NCBI GenBank assembly: GCA_944393295.1 | Contig: CALXZR010000016.1 | Location: 1 to 35,219, forward strand | Source of the DNA: an uncultured Clostridia bacterium | GTDB taxonomy: Bacteria; Bacillota_A; Clostridia; TANB77; CAG-508 | Direction: 5' to 3' | Length of the DNA: 35,219 bases | Shown: positions 23,082-30,784 of the stretch, piece by piece | Position numbering within the stretch: the first letter of the stretch is position 1 | Layout: each line of letters starts with the position of its first letter | The notes under the pieces: generated by a model | The model's database searches: none | What the model saw: only the letters and a program-made list of their open reading frames with translations | What the model was told of the DNA's origin: nothing | Translations under genes and position numbers: made by a program

Positions 23082-24918
23082 AATAAAAATTAGAAAAAAT
23101 TTAAGTCTTTGCAAACTATATGTAAGAGATGAAAGCGGTGGCTGTGAAATTGTTTGGTATAATCAAGGTTATTTAAAGAATGTTTTTAAGCCAAATGAAA
23201 GATATAAATTTTATGGAAAAGTAAAAGCAGGATTTGGAAAGTATGAAATGCAATCACCTGTTTATGAGTCTGAAAATAGCAATAAAAATACAGGAAAAAT
23301 TATACCAATATATCCGCTTACTTATAATCTTACTCAAAACACAATTAGAAAGATTATAGAAAATGCTCTTTTAGAGATAAATGGAAAATTAGAGGAAACA
23401 TTGCCTAAGTATTTAATAGATAAATATCATTTTTACGATATAAATACAGCAATTAAACAAATACATTTTCCAGATAATTTTGAAAACTTTAAATTAGCTA
23501 GAAATAGACTAGTTTTTGAAGAACTATTATCAATGCAACTTGCGCTTTTAAGCTTGAAGAATAAATATGAAGTAAAAAGAAGTGGTATAGCATTTTCAAA
23601 AGAAGCTAAAATGTCAGATGTAATTGATACTTTGCCATTTAAACTTACTAAAGCACAACTTAGAGTTTTAGAAGAAATAGATAGAGATATGGAAAATTCT
23701 AAACCAATGAATAGATTATTGCAAGGTGATGTTGGCTCTGGAAAAACAGTTGTTGCGTTACTTGCAGCTTATAAGGCAGTTAAATCAGGATATCAAGCTA
23801 CAATTATGGCACCAACTGCAATACTTGCTTCTCAGCATTTAGAAAGCTTTAATGAGATTTTAAAAGATACGGGAATAAAATCCGAATTATTAGTAAGTGG
23901 AATATCTAAAAAGAAAAAGGAAGATATATTGCAAAGATTAGCTAGTGGAGAAATTGATATATTAATAGGAACTCATGCAATATTAGAAGAAAATGTTATA
24001 TTTAAAAATTTAGGTCTTGTTGTTACAGATGAACAGCATAGATTTGGTGTAAGGCAAAGAAGCATTATAGCTCAAAAAGGAGAAAATCCAGATGTATTAG
24101 TTATGACTGCTACACCAATTCCAAGAACTCTGGCATTAATTTTATATGGAGACTTAGATATATCAATTATAGACGAACTTCCACCCAATAGGAAAAAAAT
24201 AGAAACTTATGCAGTAAAAAAGGGAATGGAAGCTAGAGTGAATAATTTTATAGCTAAAAACATAGAAGAGGGAAGACAATGCTATATAGTATGTCCATTA
24301 GTAGAAGAAAATGAAGAAATTAATGCAGCTTCTGTAATGGAATTAGTAGAACACTATCAAAAACAAGTCTTTCCAAATTTTAGAGTTACATATCTGCACG
24401 GAAAAATGCGTCCAAAAGAGAAGGATAGCATTATGGAAGAATTTAAAAATGGTAATATAGATATTTTAATATCTACAACTGTTATTGAAGTTGGTGTAAA
24501 TGTTCCAAATGCAAATATAATGCTAATAGAAAATGCTGAGAGATTTGGACTCGCACAATTGCATCAATTAAGGGGAAGAGTTGGAAGAGGAGAATATCAA
24601 TCTTATTGTATATTAAAATATGAAGGAAATTCTAAAATTATACAAGAGAGAATGAAAGTTATTTCTAGTACAAATGATGGCTTTATAATATCTGAAAAAG
24701 ACTTGGAACTAAGAGGTTCAGGAGAATTTTTTGGAACTAGACAACATGGTATTCCAGAATTTAAAATTGCAAACTTATTTGAGGATATGAATATTTTAAA
24801 AATGGTACAAGCTATTGCAATTGAGATTATAAACAAAGATCCTTTACTAGAAAAAGAAGAAAACAAAATTTTACAAAAAATGATAAAAGAAAAATTTAAA
24901 GATAGAATAGAAATATAA
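23074..24918 (+). CDS. recG: ATP-dependent DNA helicase RecG, main part
   Basis: 614 residues from ATG 23074; with the first fragment it makes a full-length RecG of about 680. It remodels stalled replication forks and Holliday junctions. Wedge OB fold (about 5-65); helicase domain with Walker A GDVGSGKT at 218-225, DEQH box at 319-322 (DEQHRFGVRQR), motif III MTATPIPRT; second helicase lobe with STTVIEVGVNVPNA and QLRGRVGRG; C-terminal SEKDLELRGSGEFFGTRQHG. The catalytic part is intact. The ATG overlaps the upstream stop, so re-initiation could give a two-piece protein, but the ATG has no ribosome site and the wedge is cut through. Confidence 0.9.
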   Translation: MNEIKIRKNLSLCKLYVRDESGGCEIVWYNQGYLKNVFKPNERYKFYGKVKAGFGKYEMQSPVYESENSNKNTGKIIPIYPLTYNLTQNTIRKIIENALLEINGKLEETLPKYLIDKYHFYDINTAIKQIHFPDNFENFKLARNRLVFEELLSMQLALLSLKNKYEVKRSGIAFSKEAKMSDVIDTLPFKLTKAQLRVLEEIDRDMENSKPMNRLLQGDVGSGKTVVALLAAYKAVKSGYQATIMAPTAILASQHLESFNEILKDTGIKSELLVSGISKKKKEDILQRLASGEIDILIGTHAILEENVIFKNLGLVVTDEQHRFGVRQRSIIAQKGENPDVLVMTATPIPRTLALILYGDLDISIIDELPPNRKKIETYAVKKGMEARVNNFIAKNIEEGRQCYIVCPLVEENEEINAASVMELVEHYQKQVFPNFRVTYLHGKMRPKEKDSIMEEFKNGNIDILISTTVIEVGVNVPNANIMLIENAERFGLAQLHQLRGRVGRGEYQSYCILKYEGNSKIIQERMKVISSTNDGFIISEKDLELRGSGEFFGTRQHGIPEFKIANLFEDMNILKMVQAIAIEIINKDPLLEKEENKILQKMIKEKFKDRIEI

Positions 24919-24938
24919 GCAAAGAATACTTAAATTCA

Positions 24939-24967
24939 TTGACAAATGAGGCAAAAGAGAATAAAAT
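24939..24967 (+). promoter_or_regulatory. sigma-A promoter downstream of recG
   Basis: TTGACA (24939-24944), 17-bp spacer, TAAAAT (24962-24967). Confidence 0.55.
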
Positions 24968-25004
24968 ATAAATACTAATTTAGATTAAAATAGAGGATGT
25001 CGAA

Positions 25005-25193
25005 ATGAGGATATTTTTATTATTTATAGGGATAATATCTGCAATGGCAGGAGTAAAATTTATATACGATGCAAGACCAATTGTAAAAGACTTTTTTAGT
25101 TTTGGAGATAAAAATGATGCTACATTAGGGCTAAAATTATTTGGTTTTATATTGGTAGTATTTGGAGGATTGTTATTATATTTTAATTTTTAA
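25005..25193 (+). CDS. small two-helix membrane protein
   Basis: 62 residues with two membrane helices (about 2-18 and 43-61) around a short loop (YDARPIVKDFFSFGDKNDAT). Similar small proteins recur in Clostridia without a known role. The promoter ahead and the small gap to the next gene suggest it leads the transcript of the nucleoside kinase. Confidence 0.65.
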   Translation: MRIFLLFIGIISAMAGVKFIYDARPIVKDFFSFGDKNDATLGLKLFGFILVVFGGLLLYFNF

Positions 25194-25250
25194 AAATAAA
25201 TATAATTTCGTTGTAACAAAATTATAGTAATAAATCAAAGGAGAAAAAAT

Positions 25251-26894
25251 ATGATAATAAAATGCGAGAATGAATTAATTGAAATTGAAGAGCCTATGTC
25301 TATAAGGCAAGCACTTAAAACTCAAATGGAAAAAAGCAGTGTTAAAGAAATTATAGCTGCTAGATACAATAATGAAGTTGTTTCTTTAGATAAAGAAATA
25401 GATAAAGATGGAAAAATAGAATTTATAAATATAGAAAACAAAGATGGAAGATACATATATATAAGAGGTGCTTTATATATTGCAAGTAAAGCAATATCAG
25501 AATTATATCCAAGAGCTTTGTTAACTGTAAATTATCAATTGTCAAATGCAATGTATTGTCAAATTGATAATATGGATATTACAGAAGAAATGATTGTAAA
25601 TATAAGAAAAAAAATTAAAGAAATCGTAGAAAAAGACATACCAATTAGAAAAGTAGTAATGACAAAGGAAGAAGCAGAAGAATTTTATAAAAGAGAAGAA
25701 TCCTTAAAAGGAAGACTACAAACAGATGTTAATAAAGAAAGAATTAGTTTATATTATTGCGAAGATTATTACAACTATTTTTATGGAATTATGCCAGTTT
25801 CAACAGGAATGATTAAACTAATTGATATTGAAAAATTTAGAAATGGTTATATTGTAAAATATCCTAGTTTACAAAATCCTAACGAATTGCAAAAAGAAGG
25901 ACAAAAATCTTTAAAGCAAATATCTGCAATGGATGAATATGAAGAAATCTATGGACTAATGAAAATAAATACAGTGTATAAATTAAACAAAAAACTTAGG
26001 GAAGGAAAAGTAAAGGATCTTATTTTACTTTCAGAAGCTATACATGAAAAGAAAATTGCGGAAATTGCTCAAAAAATAAAAGATAGACAAAATGTAAGAA
26101 TGGTTTTAATAGCAGGTCCATCATCTTCTGGAAAAACTACATTTGCTAATAAATTAGGTATGGCTCTTAGAGTTCAAGGAATAAAACCAATAACACTTTC
26201 AACCGATAATTATTTTGTGGAAAGAGAAAATAATCCTAAAGATAGTGAAGGAAATTATGACTTTGAGTGTATAGAGGCAATTGATACAGAATTATTTAAT
26301 AAGCAATTAGTGGATTTATTAGATGGAAAAGAAATAGAACTTCCAACTTTTGATTTTATTATTGGTAGCAAAAAATATATAGGAAATAAAATGAAACTAG
26401 ATAAAGACGAAATTCTTATAATAGAAGGAATTCACTGTTTAAACGATAAATTAACAAGTTTAATTCCAAAGGAAAATAAATTTAAAGTATATATTAGTGA
26501 TTTAACTGTTTTAAATATAGATTACTACAATAGAATTTCAACAACAGATACCAGACTAATTCGTAGAATGGTTAGAGATTATAATTTTAGAGGATATTCA
26601 GCTCTACATACTTTAAAAATGTGGAAATCAGTTAACAGAGGAGAACAAAAAAATATTTTTCCATTTCAAGAAGAAGCAGATTGTATGTTCAATTCTTCAA
26701 TTGTATATGAATTATCAGCATTAAAAAAATATGCTTTGCCATTGCTTGAAGAAATAACAAATGATAATCCAGAATATAGTGAAGCTAGAAGATTAATTTC
26801 GATGCTACAATATTTTGATACAGTAGAGCCAGATTGGATACCTAATAATTCTCTTTTAAGAGAGTTTATAGGTGGAAGTATATATGATGTATAG
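25251..26894 (+). CDS. uridine-kinase-like nucleoside kinase with ThrRS-type N-terminus
   Basis: 547 residues. The N-terminal 60 residues look like a TGS-type fold, followed by a threonyl-tRNA-synthetase second-additional-domain-like part (about 65-185, with ALYIASKAISELYPRALL). The C-terminal P-loop kinase has Walker A GPSSSGKT at 289-296 and the uridine kinase/phosphoribulokinase pattern (LSTDNYFVERENNPKD, YDFECIEAIDTELF, LPTFDFI, ILIIEGIHCLND, RRMVRDYNFRG). It probably phosphorylates a nucleoside in the cytosol; the substrate is not fixed by sequence. GGAG precedes the ATG. Confidence 0.88.
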   Translation: MIIKCENELIEIEEPMSIRQALKTQMEKSSVKEIIAARYNNEVVSLDKEIDKDGKIEFINIENKDGRYIYIRGALYIASKAISELYPRALLTVNYQLSNAMYCQIDNMDITEEMIVNIRKKIKEIVEKDIPIRKVVMTKEEAEEFYKREESLKGRLQTDVNKERISLYYCEDYYNYFYGIMPVSTGMIKLIDIEKFRNGYIVKYPSLQNPNELQKEGQKSLKQISAMDEYEEIYGLMKINTVYKLNKKLREGKVKDLILLSEAIHEKKIAEIAQKIKDRQNVRMVLIAGPSSSGKTTFANKLGMALRVQGIKPITLSTDNYFVERENNPKDSEGNYDFECIEAIDTELFNKQLVDLLDGKEIELPTFDFIIGSKKYIGNKMKLDKDEILIIEGIHCLNDKLTSLIPKENKFKVYISDLTVLNIDYYNRISTTDTRLIRRMVRDYNFRGYSALHTLKMWKSVNRGEQKNIFPFQEEADCMFNSSIVYELSALKKYALPLLEEITNDNPEYSEARRLISMLQYFDTVEPDWIPNNSLLREFIGGSIYDV

Positions 26895-26905
26895 AGGAAG
26901 AAAAA

Positions 26906-27217
26906 ATGCCAAATTTTACAGTAATAGATGAGGAATTTCAATGTGAACATTGTAAAAAATATGTTTCAAAATTAGGATATTCTTGCAGAAATCATTGTCC
27001 ATATTGTTTGTATTCAAAGCATGTAGATATAAATCCAGGAGATAGAATGGAAACTTGCCATGGAGAGTTAGAACCTGTCGGACTTGAAATTGATAGTAAA
27101 AAGGGCTATGTAATTGTTTTTAAGTGTAAGAAATGTGGTGCAATTAGAAAAAATAAAGCTGCAGAAGACGATAATATGGATTTAATAATACAGCTTAGTA
27201 CAAAGCATGATTATTAA
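26906..27217 (+). CDS. RNHCP-domain zinc-ribbon protein
   Basis: 103 residues. It has the eponymous motif SCRNHCPYCLYSKHVD and three CxxC pairs (CEHC, CPYC, CKKC) plus a single Cys-His, enough for two zinc ribbons. The family is small and widespread in Firmicutes; its role is unknown, perhaps RNA-related. It starts 11 bases after the kinase gene behind GAGGAAG, so the two are co-expressed. Confidence 0.85.
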   Translation: MPNFTVIDEEFQCEHCKKYVSKLGYSCRNHCPYCLYSKHVDINPGDRMETCHGELEPVGLEIDSKKGYVIVFKCKKCGAIRKNKAAEDDNMDLIIQLSTKHDY

Positions 27218-27258
27218 AATATATAATAAAAAAATAAAAACAAAGGAAACGATATAAA

Positions 27259-27748
27259 ATGGAAAATAAAAAGGTATTGGAAAACATAAGAAAAGTTTGC
27301 ATAGTATTAATTATTGTTTGGATGGTTGTAGTATTTATATTTTCGCATCAAACAGGTGAAGGATCTTCTGGACTAAGCTCAAAAATAGCTAATATGCTAT
27401 TTAATAATGAACAAATTGCAGAAAAAATGGAAGTTTTTATTAGAAAAGGAGCTCATATGGCAGAATATGCAGTAGGAGCAATGCTTTTTTATGGATATTG
27501 CTTAACATATCCAAATATGCAACCTAAGAAAAGAATTATTTTCGCAGAAATGTGTACAGTTTTATATGCTATAACAGATGAAGTTCATCAATTATTTATA
27601 CCAGGAAGAAATGGAAGTATTTTTGATGTTTTAATAGACATGGCTCGGTGGTCTAATTGGAATTGGAATAATTTGGTTAACAGGATTACTTATTTTAGGA
27701 TTAGAATACAAGGCTAAAGAAGATGTTGAAAGAGGAAATATTAAATAA
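27259..27748 (+). pseudogene. VanZ-like membrane protein gene with a one-base insertion
   Basis: The product has VanZ wording: FIFSHQTGEGSSGLSSKIA, IRKGAHMAEYAVGAMLFYGY, and YAITDEVHQLFIPGRNGSIFDVLIDMA. After that the frame becomes RWSNWNWNNLV and stops at 27717. Skipping the C at 27646 restores GGLIGIGIIWLTGLLILGLE and a stop at 27746-27748, for 162 residues with the last membrane helix in place. VanZ-like proteins are four-helix membrane proteins, some linked to glycopeptide tolerance. Whether the frameshift is real or a read error cannot be told here. AAAGGAAAC precedes the ATG. Confidence 0.8.
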
Positions 27749-27763
27749 GAAAGAGGAATTAAA

Positions 27764-29473
27764 ATGATTCAATTTAAAGAGAAAATAGCAAAAAAAATTG
27801 CTGGGGCTACTCAAATAGATGCAAATGAGATTAAGCAATATATTGAAGTACCACCTTCTTCAGATATGGGAGATTATGCTTTTCCTTGTTTTAAACTTGC
27901 AAAAACTTTAAAAAAAGCACCAGCAATTATAGCAAATGAACTAAAAGAAAAAATTGAAATAGATGAAAATATAGAAAAGATAGAAATAGCAGGTGGATAT
28001 TTAAACTTTTTTATAAATAAGGTAGCTTTAATTGAAACAGTATTAAATGAAATTGAAGAAAAACAAGAAAATTTTGGTTCAAATAAATCTGGTGAGGGAA
28101 AAAATATCATTGTAGAATATTCATCTCCAAATATTGCAAAGCCTTTTCACATAGGACATTTAAGAAATACAATTATAGGCGCTGCTTTATACAATATCTA
28201 TAAATATTTAGGATACAATACTATTGGTATTAATCATTTAGGAGATTATGGTACACAATTTGGAAAATTAATTGAAGGCTATAAAAGATGGGGAAATGAA
28301 TATAATATAGACGAAAATCCAATAGAAGAATTAATGAAGATTTATATAAGAATAAATGATTTATGCAAAGAAGACGAAAGTGTACTAGAGGCTTGTAGAG
28401 AAAACTTTAAACTATTAGAAGATGGAGATAAATACTGTACAGAGCTTTGGGAAAAATTTAGAGAAGTTAGTTTAAAGGAATTTCAAAGAATATATGATTT
28501 ATTAGGTGTAAAGTTCGATTCTCTAAAAGGAGAAGCTTTTTACACAGATAAAATGGATAAAGTAGAAGAATTGCTAAACGAAGCTGGTGTAATCACAGAA
28601 TCACAAGGAGCAAAAATTGTAGATTTAGAAGATAAAGGTTTAGGTGTTTGTATTATTCGTAAGTCAAATGGCTCTACAATATATGCTACTAGAGATTTAG
28701 CAGCTATTAGATATAGAGCTCAAACTTACAACTTTGATAAATGCTTATATGTTGTAGCTTACGAGCAAGCTTTACATTTTAAACAAATATTTGAGGTTGC
28801 TAAATATTTGGATATTCCAGAAAAATGTCAAAAAGGTTTAGAACATGTACAATATGGTATGACACGTTTAAGTACAGGAAGGATGTCAACGAGAGAAGGA
28901 AATGTTATAAAGGTTGAAGATTTACTAAAGGAATCTATCTCAAGAGTAAATGATATTATCCAAGAAAAAAATCCAGATATGGAAAATAGAGAAGAAGAAG
29001 CTAAGAAAATAGGAATTGGAGCAGTTATTTTTAATAATTTATGCACGACAATTATTAAAGACCAGATTTTCGACTGGAATACAGTATTAAATTTTAATGG
29101 AGAAACTGGACCATATATTCAATATGTATATGTAAGAACAAAAAGTGTTTTAGAAAAAGCTGGTAATACTCCAAGTCTAAGTGATGTAAAGGTAGAATTA
29201 TTAACAGACAAAGAAAGTATAAAGATAGTACAAAATTTATATCAATTTGAAGATATATTAATGCAATGTGTAGAGAAAAATGAACCATCAATTTTAGCAA
29301 GATATTTAATAACATTAGGTCAAAGTTATAGTAATTTTTATAATGAGAATAAAATAATAGATGGAGAAAATATTGAATTACAAAACGCAAGAGTATATTT
29401 AACAAAAAGTGTAGGCAACACCTTAAAAATAGGAGCAAAGTTACTAGGAATAGAAATGCCTAATAAAATGTAA
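27764..29473 (+). CDS. argS: arginyl-tRNA synthetase
   Basis: 569 residues, class I synthetase. It charges tRNA-Arg with arginine using ATP. N-terminal Add1-type domain (about 1-90); HIGH motif at 129-132 (PFHIGHLRN) after VEYSSPNIAK; INHLGDYGTQFGKL; MSTREGNVI as the KMSK-equivalent loop; C-terminal DALR anticodon-binding domain (about 455-569) ending in LLGIEMP. It follows the vanZ-like gene by 15 bases with GAGGAA, and ends at a clear terminator. No T-box leader was seen. Confidence 0.98.
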   Translation: MIQFKEKIAKKIAGATQIDANEIKQYIEVPPSSDMGDYAFPCFKLAKTLKKAPAIIANELKEKIEIDENIEKIEIAGGYLNFFINKVALIETVLNEIEEKQENFGSNKSGEGKNIIVEYSSPNIAKPFHIGHLRNTIIGAALYNIYKYLGYNTIGINHLGDYGTQFGKLIEGYKRWGNEYNIDENPIEELMKIYIRINDLCKEDESVLEACRENFKLLEDGDKYCTELWEKFREVSLKEFQRIYDLLGVKFDSLKGEAFYTDKMDKVEELLNEAGVITESQGAKIVDLEDKGLGVCIIRKSNGSTIYATRDLAAIRYRAQTYNFDKCLYVVAYEQALHFKQIFEVAKYLDIPEKCQKGLEHVQYGMTRLSTGRMSTREGNVIKVEDLLKESISRVNDIIQEKNPDMENREEEAKKIGIGAVIFNNLCTTIIKDQIFDWNTVLNFNGETGPYIQYVYVRTKSVLEKAGNTPSLSDVKVELLTDKESIKIVQNLYQFEDILMQCVEKNEPSILARYLITLGQSYSNFYNENKIIDGENIELQNARVYLTKSVGNTLKIGAKLLGIEMPNKM

Positions 29474-29474
29474 T

Positions 29475-29507
29475 TAAAAAATCCTGATATTATATCGGGA
29501 TTTTTTA
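29475..29507 (+). terminator. intrinsic terminator after argS
   Basis: TAAAAAATCCTGATA (29475-29489), loop TTA, TATCGGGATTTTTTA (29493-29507), with one wobble. Confidence 0.8.
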
Positions 29508-29592
29508 TTTAGTAGAAAGCCTTGTAAGCTTATATTAAAATAAAGAATTCACAAACTTTTATTGGAAAGGAATATTAGCAAAACTAGTATTA

Positions 29593-30588
29593 ATGGAAAA
29601 AATGAAAGCAGAAATAAATGAAAAAAAAGATAAAACTATTAACGAATCAAAAAAAGTTGCAAATAAAATTATAGATGAAAAACAAGTAGATGAAATAAAA
29701 AATGAAGCTAAAAAGAAAATAGAAGAAACAAAAGAAATTACTAAGGAAAAGGCTGAGAAAATAAAAAATAGCTTAGAAGAAGAGGCAGATAAACAAAATG
29801 GATTTACAATATTAGGTTTTAAAATCTGGAGAATATTAGCATATTTTGTAATATATAGTTTTTTAGGATTTTGTTTAGAAACTGTATATGGACTTTTAAC
29901 TAAGGGAGTAATAGAAAGTAGACAGAGCTTCTTGTATGGACCTTTTTGTGCAATATATGGCTTTGGAGCTGTTGTTATGATAGTATTACTTCAATATTTT
30001 AAAAAGAATAATTATACAATCTTTTTGGGTGGTTATTTAATTGGCTCAGGAGTAGAATATCTTGTAAGCTTAGTAGGAGAAAAATTGTTACATGTTAAGT
30101 GGTGGGATTATTCTTCAGAACCATTTAATATAAATGGAAGAATTTGCCTATTTTATTCTCTCGCTTGGGGACTTTTAGCAATATATTTAATAACACATAT
30201 AAATCCACTTGTAGATAAGTTAATAGATAAAATAAAAGTTAAATTACCGAAATATATGTTGCCTATAGTATTTAATATAGCAACAGCCTTTTTAGTATTT
30301 GATTGCATAATATCTGGATTTGCAATAAATATTTTTTATTCAAGATTAGTATATGAGTATGATTTAAACATACCAAATGCAGAAATGTATGTAAAAACAT
30401 ATGAAGAGATAATTGAAAATGAAGATTTAAAAAATTTTACAGATAAATATTTTTCAGATAGGAAAATGCTAAAGACATATCCTAATTTAAAACTACAAGA
30501 TGTAGATGGAAATATAATATATATAAGTGATTTATTAAAAGATATTAAACCATACTATTTTAAAGTTTATACACCTAAAAACTCTTAA
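29593..30588 (+). CDS. CmpB-type putative ABC permease with charged N-terminal helix
   Basis: 331 residues. Residues 1-70 are an almost purely charged helix (Lys/Glu/Asn/Ile repeats such as KNEAKKKIEETKEI). From 75 on comes the PF06541 (ABC_trans_CmpB) membrane domain with several helices and family motifs SFLGFCLETVYG, FLYGPFCAIYGFGA, GSGVEYLVSL and the WWDYS...PFNINGRICL block. The family is annotated as putative ABC permease from context only; no ATPase adjoins here. The nearest ribosome site (AAAGGA, 29566-29571) is about 20 bases before the ATG, so the start is a little uncertain. Confidence 0.75.
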   Translation: MEKMKAEINEKKDKTINESKKVANKIIDEKQVDEIKNEAKKKIEETKEITKEKAEKIKNSLEEEADKQNGFTILGFKIWRILAYFVIYSFLGFCLETVYGLLTKGVIESRQSFLYGPFCAIYGFGAVVMIVLLQYFKKNNYTIFLGGYLIGSGVEYLVSLVGEKLLHVKWWDYSSEPFNINGRICLFYSLAWGLLAIYLITHINPLVDKLIDKIKVKLPKYMLPIVFNIATAFLVFDCIISGFAINIFYSRLVYEYDLNIPNAEMYVKTYEEIIENEDLKNFTDKYFSDRKMLKTYPNLKLQDVDGNIIYISDLLKDIKPYYFKVYTPKNS

Positions 30589-30651
30589 ATATTAACAAAT
30601 GTAGAAGATATAAATTATCAAGAAAACTAGTATATACAAATGAAAAATAAA

Positions 30652-30711
30652 TGTTACATTTTTGTTACATTAAAAAAAGTACTTTTAAAAAAACAATGAT
30701 TGTTGTATAAT
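30652..30711 (+). promoter_or_regulatory. promoter region with paired direct repeats ahead of the HD-domain gene
   Basis: TATAAT (30706-30711) has only a poor -35 (TTTTAA at 30683-30688). Upstream lies a direct repeat, TGTTACATT, at 30652-30660 and 30663-30671 (11-base step). Between -35 and -10 lies the palindrome AACAAT-G-ATTGTT (30692-30704). This looks like an activator or repressor target, not proven. Confidence 0.4.
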
Positions 30712-30784
30712 ATATCTATGTTTTTAAGTAGAATATAAACCTGAAAAAGAACTATGGAAAAAGGATAATAAAGGAGAAAAATAA

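Noticed and set aside
27718..27763. T-box leader before argS
   Set aside because: Only 15 bases separate the repaired vanZ-like stop from argS; no T-box sequence or antiterminator is seen.
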